Assembly (NCBI RefSeq): GCF_019695415.1
Contig: NZ_JAIFKJ010000639.1
Coordinates: 1-10,053, forward strand
From: Thiohalocapsa sp.
GTDB taxonomy: Bacteria; Pseudomonadota; Gammaproteobacteria; Chromatiales; Chromatiaceae
Direction: 5' to 3'
Length of the DNA: 10,053 bases
Shown: piece after piece, positions 5,769-10,053 of the stretch
How the letters are laid out: each line of letters starts with the position of its first letter
Numbering within the stretch: the first letter of the stretch is position 1
The notes under the pieces: generated by a model
What the model was told of the DNA's origin: nothing
Databases searched by the model: none
Seen by the model: only the letters and a program-made list of their open reading frames with translations
Position numbers and translations under genes: made by a program

Positions 5769-7124
5769 TCAAGTGCCGCCGGTATCGCCGAAGCGTACCG
5801 CCAGCGCCGGCAGCAGTCGCTCCAGCGCCATGCCGCGGGAACCTTTGATGAGGAGGGTGGCGTCGGCCGTGAGTCCCGCCGCAATCTCCTCCGCCAGGGC
5901 CTCGGACCATTCCGCGTAAGCGCTGACGGCGCGGCTGTCCAGCACCAACTGTGCAGCAGCCGCTGCGAAATGCGGGCCGATCAGCACACAGCGCTCGGCC
6001 GTGTCTGCCGCCAGCGCCGCGATGTCGCGGTGGGCGGAGGCCGTCACTTCACCGAGCTCCAGCATGTCGCCCAGCACCGCCACCCGCGGCGCAGGTCGCT
6101 CGCCGAGCACCGCCAGCGCCGCCCGCATGGACGTGGGATTGGCGTTGTAGGCGTCGTTGATGACCGTGGGCCGGGCTGGGTCGTCGGCGTACAGCACCTC
6201 GCCGCGCATTGGGGCATGACCTGCGGCGGGCCAGGCGTCTTGGATGACGTCCTCCGCGATTCCGAAGCGCCGGGCGACGGCGGACGCCGCCGAGGCATTG
6301 AGCCGATTATGCTCGCCCGGCAGGGGCAGGCCAGCGGTGGCCGGGTCCAGGTCGAAATGCTCGATGGCGAAGGCCGCTGCATCGGGCAGGTTGAGCGGCA
6401 CCGGCAGGCGCGCTTCGGAGAGCAGAATGGCCGTGCCGCCGGCCGCCACGTGCCCAAGGATCGCCGATTCCTCCCGGGCAACGCCGTATAGGTCGCGAAA
6501 GAACTCCAGATGCTCCTCGCCGATGCTGGTGATGACGGCGATGTCCGGCCGCACGATGGCCGCCAGCGCGTCGATCTCCCCGGGGTGGTTGGTGCCGATC
6601 TCCGCCACCAGGAAGTCATGCTCCGGCCGCGCCCCGAGCAGTGTCAGAGGCACCCCCAGGTGGTTGTTGAAGCTTTTCGGGCTCTGGGTGCCGGTGAGCC
6701 CGGCATGGCTCAATACATGGTGGATCAGATGGCGGGTGGTCGTCTTGCCGTTGCTGCCGCAGACGCTGACGATCCGGCAGCCCGACGTGCCGAGCACATC
6801 GCGCCAGCGGGCCGCAAGGGCCTGCAGCGCCGTGACTGTCGAGTCCACCCGAAGCAGCGCGAGGCCGCTGCCGGTATCGCGCGGCGCCAGGTCCTGCTCC
6901 ACGATGGCCAGCGCGGCGCCGGCTGCCTGCACCTGATCGAGGAAATCATGCCCGTCGAAGCGCTCGCCGGCGATGGCGACAAAGGCCTGGCCGGCTTGCA
7001 GCGCTCGGCTATCGATGCCGAGCCCGGCGAGCGGCGCTGACTCGTCCGCGGGCGGCGCGAGCCAATGTCCGTCGGTGACCTCGGCGAAGGCGGCGGGGGT
7101 CCAAAAAAAGGCGGCGTTGGTCAT
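5769..7124 (-). CDS. murF: MurF-type ligase (UDP-MurNAc-tripeptide--D-Ala-D-Ala ligase)
   Basis: A cytoplasmic ATP-dependent Mur ligase that adds D-Ala-D-Ala to the UDP-MurNAc-tripeptide, the last soluble peptidoglycan precursor step. At 451 aa it is full length. The N-terminal substrate domain is about 1-110 (GIDSRALQAGQAFVAIAG at 36-53). The central ATPase domain carries the P-loop GSNGKTT at 123-129, FNNHLGVPLTLL at 152-163, EIGTNHPGEI at 175-184 and GEHNRLNA at 270-277. The C-terminal domain carries NDAYNANPTSM at 323-333 and KGSRGM at 427-432. All catalytic motifs are present. SPKSFNNH and SIGEEHLEFF differ from the RGNLNNH and GxAHLE wording usual in gammaproteobacterial MurF as I remember it. 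No murE, mraY or other cell-wall gene is adjacent. It may be a relocated sole copy or an extra ligase with altered substrate. A run of seven T lies at codons 6-8. Confidence 0.9.
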   Translation of the reverse strand: MTNAAFFWTPAAFAEVTDGHWLAPPADESAPLAGLGIDSRALQAGQAFVAIAGERFDGHDFLDQVQAAGAALAIVEQDLAPRDTGSGLALLRVDSTVTALQALAARWRDVLGTSGCRIVSVCGSNGKTTTRHLIHHVLSHAGLTGTQSPKSFNNHLGVPLTLLGARPEHDFLVAEIGTNHPGEIDALAAIVRPDIAVITSIGEEHLEFFRDLYGVAREESAILGHVAAGGTAILLSEARLPVPLNLPDAAAFAIEHFDLDPATAGLPLPGEHNRLNASAASAVARRFGIAEDVIQDAWPAAGHAPMRGEVLYADDPARPTVINDAYNANPTSMRAALAVLGERPAPRVAVLGDMLELGEVTASAHRDIAALAADTAERCVLIGPHFAAAAAQLVLDSRAVSAYAEWSEALAEEIAAGLTADATLLIKGSRGMALERLLPALAVRFGDTGGT

Positions 7125-7277
7125 AGGCGAAGATTACGTCGGCTGCGGGCTTTGCATCATGGACCTGACAGCAGGATATCAGCCGAAACGTCACGGCGCG
7201 CCCGGAGCTTGCAGCGGCTTGTGGGAGCGGTGTCCCCGCCGCGACGCCGGCCTCGATGCTCGCCATGGGTGCCGGGT
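7125..7277. promoter_or_regulatory. Upstream region of murF
   Basis: This 153-bp gap between the Mut7-C gene stop and the murF start holds a REP-like palindrome (7219-7245) and otherwise no gene. The part nearest murF is relatively AT-rich and should contain its promoter if murF is not read through from the Mut7-C gene, which is also leftward. No clear -35/-10 or Shine-Dalgarno site could be identified. Confidence 0.35.
7219..7245. repeat. REP-like palindromic repeat
   Basis: TTGTGGGAGCGGTGTCCCCG followed by CCGCGAC matches the GTGGGAGCGG...CCGCGAC style of repetitive extragenic palindromes common in Pseudomonas, Xanthomonas and related gammaproteobacteria (from memory). It folds through GCGG/CCGC with a short loop and a GTGGGAG tail. 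It lies between two leftward genes, the usual place for a REP. Only one copy is visible in this window. Confidence 0.55.
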
Positions 7278-8123
7278 CTAATCCCTGAGCAATCCATCCA
7301 CGAAGGCCCGCATGCGCCGATGATGACTCCCCTCCCAGTAGATGCGCTCGCAACCTGGGCAGCGCCAGAACCGTTCTTGACGCTTGCGCACGCGCTGTGG
7401 AACGTCGCGGAGCTCGGCGGCGTCTACGGGCTCGATCAAAGCGTTGCAGCAGGTGCAGCGGGTGAAAGGCGCAGCCATGCGCTGAAGCTGCAGGCGCTGG
7501 ATCAGGCACCGCAACTGTATGTCCACTGGCGCCTGCGGCACCTCCAGCGCATGAGTCAGTTCCGGGCGGGCGAGGAGCTCGCGATCGCGGCTCAACAGGA
7601 TGCGGTGCTGCTCGCGGGCCAGATGCACCAAGGCATCATCGCCGGGATCTGCGCCGGTGGCGTCCTCAGCGAGCACGGTATCGAAGCCCAGCAGGCGCAG
7701 CCGGCGCCCGAGCTTGTCGAGGTGCGCGTCGCAGAGGAAGCGCGGCTGCCGCAGGGGTGCCTCGTGCAGGCGCTGGATCGGGCCGATGTCGAAGGCCTCG
7801 AACGCCGGGTAGAGGCTGACCCGAGCGCCATCCGGCACGCTGGCGTCCAGGTCCACGCTGCTGCCGTCGATGAGCGCAAGCTCCACAGCGTCCGTCGACA
7901 GGCCGAGGGCCGCCAGCAGCTCCGCCAGGGTGAGCGGCGGCGCGAAGCGCACCGGCATGTCGCGCTGGTGCCAGCGTTCGGGCAGGTGATCGTTCAGCTC
8001 CGCATAACAACGGACCCGCGCCTCGCAGAGGCCGGCGGGCTCCCCCGCGGGGCCGGTTTGCGGCGACCGTACGCCCTCGGCCCCAGTGTTTCCGCCTGCC
8101 GTTGCCCTCAGTTCATGGATCAT
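7278..8123 (-). CDS. Ubiquitin-like / Mut7-C RNase-domain protein with zinc ribbon
   Basis: The 281-residue product has a ubiquitin-like beta-grasp domain at about 35-107 (RVRCYAELNDHLP ... LALIDGSSVDLDASVPDGARV). It then has a Mut7-C domain at about 127-275, a PIN-like predicted RNase fold (PF01927) with acidic D132 in RFLCDAHLDKLGRRLRLLGF and D180 in ILLSRDRELL. Two CxxC pairs, C223/C226 and C255/C258 (CPGCERIYWEGSHHRRM), form the zinc ribbon typical of the family. The Ub-Mut7C fusion is a known bacterial architecture, predicted to act in RNA processing or decay; the true substrate is unknown. The start is ATG at 8123-8121, the only usual start before the ubiquitin-like domain. The first ~34 residues look unstructured, and no ribosome-binding site is seen. 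It is divergent from, and shares two start-codon bases with, the M48 protease gene. Confidence 0.9.
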   Translation of the reverse strand: MIHELRATAGGNTGAEGVRSPQTGPAGEPAGLCEARVRCYAELNDHLPERWHQRDMPVRFAPPLTLAELLAALGLSTDAVELALIDGSSVDLDASVPDGARVSLYPAFEAFDIGPIQRLHEAPLRQPRFLCDAHLDKLGRRLRLLGFDTVLAEDATGADPGDDALVHLAREQHRILLSRDRELLARPELTHALEVPQAPVDIQLRCLIQRLQLQRMAAPFTRCTCCNALIEPVDAAELRDVPQRVRKRQERFWRCPGCERIYWEGSHHRRMRAFVDGLLRD

Positions 8124-8124
8124 G
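8121..8124. promoter_or_regulatory. Overlapping divergent start codons (CATG)
   Basis: The palindrome CATG supplies the ATG of the leftward Mut7-C gene (8123-8121) and the ATG of the rightward M48 gene (8122-8124). If both starts are right there is no intergenic space. Each promoter and leader then lies inside the other gene's coding sequence, unless transcripts start at the ATG (leaderless). Confidence 0.55.
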
Positions 8125-9069
8125 GATCGGGAACGCCTGCTCGCTCACAAGACGGCCAACGCTGTGCAGTCGGCGCTGCTCATGGTCACGCTGGCTGGTC
8201 TGCTGGGTCTGCTCGCCTGGATCATCGGTGGTGGCAGCCTGATGCTGTTCGCGCTGGGGATGGTGCTGGTCCTATATCTCACCAATCCAGCGGCGTCGCC
8301 ACGGCTGGTCATGATGCTCTATCCGGGGCGGCTGCTGCACCCCGATGAGGCGCCGCGGCAGTTCGCGATTCTGGTGGAGCTTGCACGACGCGCCGGCCTG
8401 AGCCGCGTTCCGCGGCTCTACTACATCCCATCTAGTGTGATGAACGCCTTCGCCACCGGCCAACGTGACGACGCGCTGGTGGCCGTGTCCGATGGGCTGC
8501 TGCGGCGGCTCGATCTGCGCGAGCAGGCGGGCGTGCTGGCCCATGAGATCAGCCATGTGGCCAACGGCGATCTCGCTGTGATGGCTTTTGCGGACCTCGT
8601 GAGCCGGGTGGTCGGTGCGTTCGGCCTGCTCGGCCAGTTTTTGTTCTTGCTGAGTCTGCCGACGGCCCTTTTGACGGGCGCGGACGTGCCCTGGCTTGCG
8701 TTGTCGATCCTGCTGGTGGCGCCCACGGTCAGCGCCTTGGTTCAGCTCGCCCTGTCCCGCAATCGCGAGTACGAGGCAGACCTCGCCGCCGCCGAGCTCA
8801 CGGGCGATCCAGCGGGCCTGGCCTCCGCGCTGGACAAGCTGGAGCGTTACCAAGGCCGCTGCTGGGAGCAGAGCTGGATGCCCGGCCGCGGGGTGCCCGA
8901 GCCGTCATTGCTGCGGACCCATCCAGACACGCGGGAGCGCATCGACCGGCTGCTCGCGCTGGTGCCTGCACGGCGGAGCGCGCTCGTTGTAACCGGGGAT
9001 GCCCGCCCCGGGGCTTTTGCATCGCCGCCGCTGCGCCCGCGCTGGCGCCCGCCGGGGCTCTGGTACTGA
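8122..9069 (+). CDS. M48 family (HtpX-like) membrane zinc metalloprotease
   Basis: A 315-residue integral-membrane protease of the HtpX/M48B kind, expected to degrade damaged membrane proteins. Two N-terminal membrane segments lie at about 15-35 and 39-53, with further hydrophobic segments at about 164-184 and 190-210. The catalytic HEISH motif is at 141-145 and the third zinc ligand motif is REYEAD (E216-x3-D220). THPDTRERI at 266-274 is the conserved C-terminal motif of M48 proteases. E. coli HtpX is 293 aa. I chose ATG 8122 because MDRERLLAHK followed by a membrane helix is the usual start of this group; an in-frame GTG at 8086 would add 12 residues. Neither start has a visible ribosome-binding site. 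The C-terminus (RPRWRPPGLWY) looks intact even though mobile-element debris begins just past the stop. Confidence 0.94.
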   Translation: MDRERLLAHKTANAVQSALLMVTLAGLLGLLAWIIGGGSLMLFALGMVLVLYLTNPAASPRLVMMLYPGRLLHPDEAPRQFAILVELARRAGLSRVPRLYYIPSSVMNAFATGQRDDALVAVSDGLLRRLDLREQAGVLAHEISHVANGDLAVMAFADLVSRVVGAFGLLGQFLFLLSLPTALLTGADVPWLALSILLVAPTVSALVQLALSRNREYEADLAAAELTGDPAGLASALDKLERYQGRCWEQSWMPGRGVPEPSLLRTHPDTRERIDRLLALVPARRSALVVTGDARPGAFASPPLRPRWRPPGLWY

Positions 9070-9106
9070 GCGCCGGCGATCGCCAGTTGAGCCCGCCGGC
9101 CACCGG

Positions 9107-9340
9107 CTCGTCGATGAGCTCTAGACGCTCGGGCGCAAGCGGCAGGCGGGCACAGTAACGCAGCAGGCGCTCTAGCCCGGCGCGAGCGTGCGCGCCCACG
9201 CGCAGCGCGGCCATCGAGAGAGAATCCGCTGTTCTCCCAAGCGAGCATCTCGCGGACATCCCCCGGCTCGATCAGCTCGCTGCGAGCGCACCGTCACCGC
9301 CCCCGCACGCGCACCTGCTCGGTAATGACGGCGAGGGTCC
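9107..9340 (-). pseudogene. IS91-like (Y2) transposase fragment, frameshifted
   Basis: Two minus-strand frames together resemble part of the IS91-family transposase (Y2_Tnp, PF04986). The first frame, about 9340-9205, reads LAVITEQVRVRGR, a TGA at 9296-9294, then SELIEPGDVREMLAWENSG and FSLDG. The second frame, about 9202-9107, reads VGAHARAGLERLLRYCAR then LPLAPERLELIDE. From memory, AGLERLLRYCARPPFA is a hallmark of these transposases. At least one in-frame stop and one frameshift break it, and both ends of the gene are missing. It abuts a Tn3 relic upstream and ends near the stop of the M48 gene. Confidence 0.7.
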
Positions 9341-9349
9341 GCGGTATAC

Positions 9350-9611
9350 TCCTGCGACGATAGCGGTTGGCTGAGCTGGTCCAAGTCGATCGGCGTGAAG
9401 TCGGCGTAGAACTGGTAGCGGCCGCAGAAGTTGATGTGCTGCCAGGCAACCGGGGAGCCGCGCTTGATAACCTCGGAAGAGACCAGCTCGCTGCGGCGCT
9501 CAAGCTCCGCCAGCGCCTCGGACAGGATCGGGGCGTGGTCTTCAAGGCCAGCGACAGCAGGATCCGCTCGATGTTCGGCCACTCCGAGACGATCAACCCC
9601 TCGCGAACAGG
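9350..9611 (-). pseudogene. Tn3-family transposase C-terminal fragment with internal deletion
   Basis: On the minus strand one frame (about 9611-9534) reads LIVSEWPNIERILLSLALKTT and a second frame (about 9537-9352) reads ILSEALAELERRSELVSSEV then IKRGSPVAWQHINFCGRYQF. Both match stretches near the end of Tn3-family DDE transposases (PF01526); SPVAWQHINFYGRYEF is the usual C-terminal wording as I remember it. In intact enzymes roughly 100 or more residues separate these blocks, but here they touch at about 9537 with a change of frame. So the gene has lost its middle as well as its front. It is a dead remnant. Confidence 0.75.
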
Positions 9612-10053
9612 GCCAGAGCGGGGTGCTCTTGGCGCTGAGCAACAGCACCGCAGCCAAGCCCACGGCCACGGCCAGCAGGAGCACCGCGAGCTGGCGGCGC
9701 AACCAGCCCTCGGCGCGCGTCAGAGTATCCAGACCTGTTAGGCCATCACGCTCGCGCGCGACCCACCAGGCGACCCAGACCGCTTGCCAGGCGGCGAGTC
9801 TGTGCAGCATGCGCCGGGTGAGACGCCACAGCCGGCCTGCGGCGGCGGCGAAGGGCCACCAGAGGTCGCCGGCCGGCAGTGGCGCTCTGAGCCAGGGTGC
9901 GATTCGCCGCAGACTCCAGCCGAGGACGAGGGACAACGAGAGTCCGAGCCCCAGCGGCCAAAGCAGGGCGGGAAGGGCGCCCAGCGGCGGCCAGCCTGCG
10001 CCGCCCGTGCGCCCACCCGCGAGCCAGCCGGCCCAGAACGGCAGGCTGAGGGC
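9612..10053 (-). CDS. Multi-pass membrane protein, partial, C-terminus probably replaced
   Basis: The minus-strand frame is open from the window edge inward with no start visible, so the gene begins to the right. Visible hydrophobic segments include LSLPFWAGWLAG at the edge, LGALPALLWPLGLGLSLSLV (about 9990-9930) and LAVLLLAVAVGLAAVLLLSA (about 9690-9630). A Trp/Arg-rich loop (GRLWRLTRRMLHRLAAWQ) lies between them. I do not recognise the family. After KSTPLWP (about 9615) the same frame continues without a stop into the Tn3 relic and would end at 9172, giving a chimeric tail. The natural C-terminus therefore seems to have been cut off by the insertion, and the gene may be a pseudogene. Confidence 0.55.

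Noticed and set aside
7065..8348. 427-codon plus-strand open frame over the Mut7-C gene
   Set aside because: Antisense to the Mut7-C domain and zinc ribbon, then out of frame with the M48 gene; low-complexity GC shadow.
8993..9015. CCGGGG/CCCCGG hairpin followed by GGCTTTT as a terminator
   Set aside because: It lies inside the C-terminal codons of the M48 gene, before the stop, and the T run is short.

Overview
The window is GC-rich with strong G/C preference at third codon positions. The protein repertoire (aminopeptidase N of the proteobacterial type, Hsp15, class I glutaredoxin) fits a gammaproteobacterium. A purple-sulfur or halophilic Chromatiales/Ectothiorhodospiraceae-like lineage is my guess, not something the sequence proves. 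There is no rRNA, tRNA or CRISPR array.

Layout, left to right. Positions 1-105 hold the C-terminal tail of a plus-strand gene that starts outside the window. A leftward block follows, read in the order grxC (glutaredoxin) -> hslR (Hsp15, ribosome rescue after heat) -> an unnamed 171-residue protein with six cysteines in its first 56 residues. Divergent from it, pepN (aminopeptidase N, 888 aa, catalytic residues intact) fills 1932-4598. Positions 4599-4962 carry no intact gene. They hold a 246-bp segment bounded by a 12-bp perfect inverted repeat, and inside it is a coding-like relic, possibly of a Uma2-type protein.

Next is a leftward pair, murF -> IclR-family regulator, separated by 20 bp and probably co-transcribed. 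This murF lies outside any cell-wall (dcw) cluster and has unusual wording in its nucleotide/substrate region. The murF upstream gap contains a REP-like palindrome. Then come two divergent genes whose ATG codons overlap in one CATG: a leftward ubiquitin-like/Mut7-C protein with a zinc ribbon, and a rightward membrane-bound M48 (HtpX-like) metalloprotease.

The right end (about 9070-10053) is a mobile-element graveyard on the minus strand. A multi-pass membrane protein gene enters from the right edge and runs in frame into the scrambled C-terminus of a Tn3-family transposase. That in turn abuts a frameshifted fragment of an IS91-like (Y2) transposase, which ends close to the stop codon of the M48 gene.

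Functionally the window is mostly housekeeping (redox, ribosome rescue, peptide turnover, peptidoglycan, membrane proteolysis) with patches of old transposition. I see no convincing new multi-gene system. The items most worth a second look are the Cys-rich protein beside grxC/hslR, the orphan murF-iclR pair, the overlapping divergent starts, and the inverted-repeat cassette.
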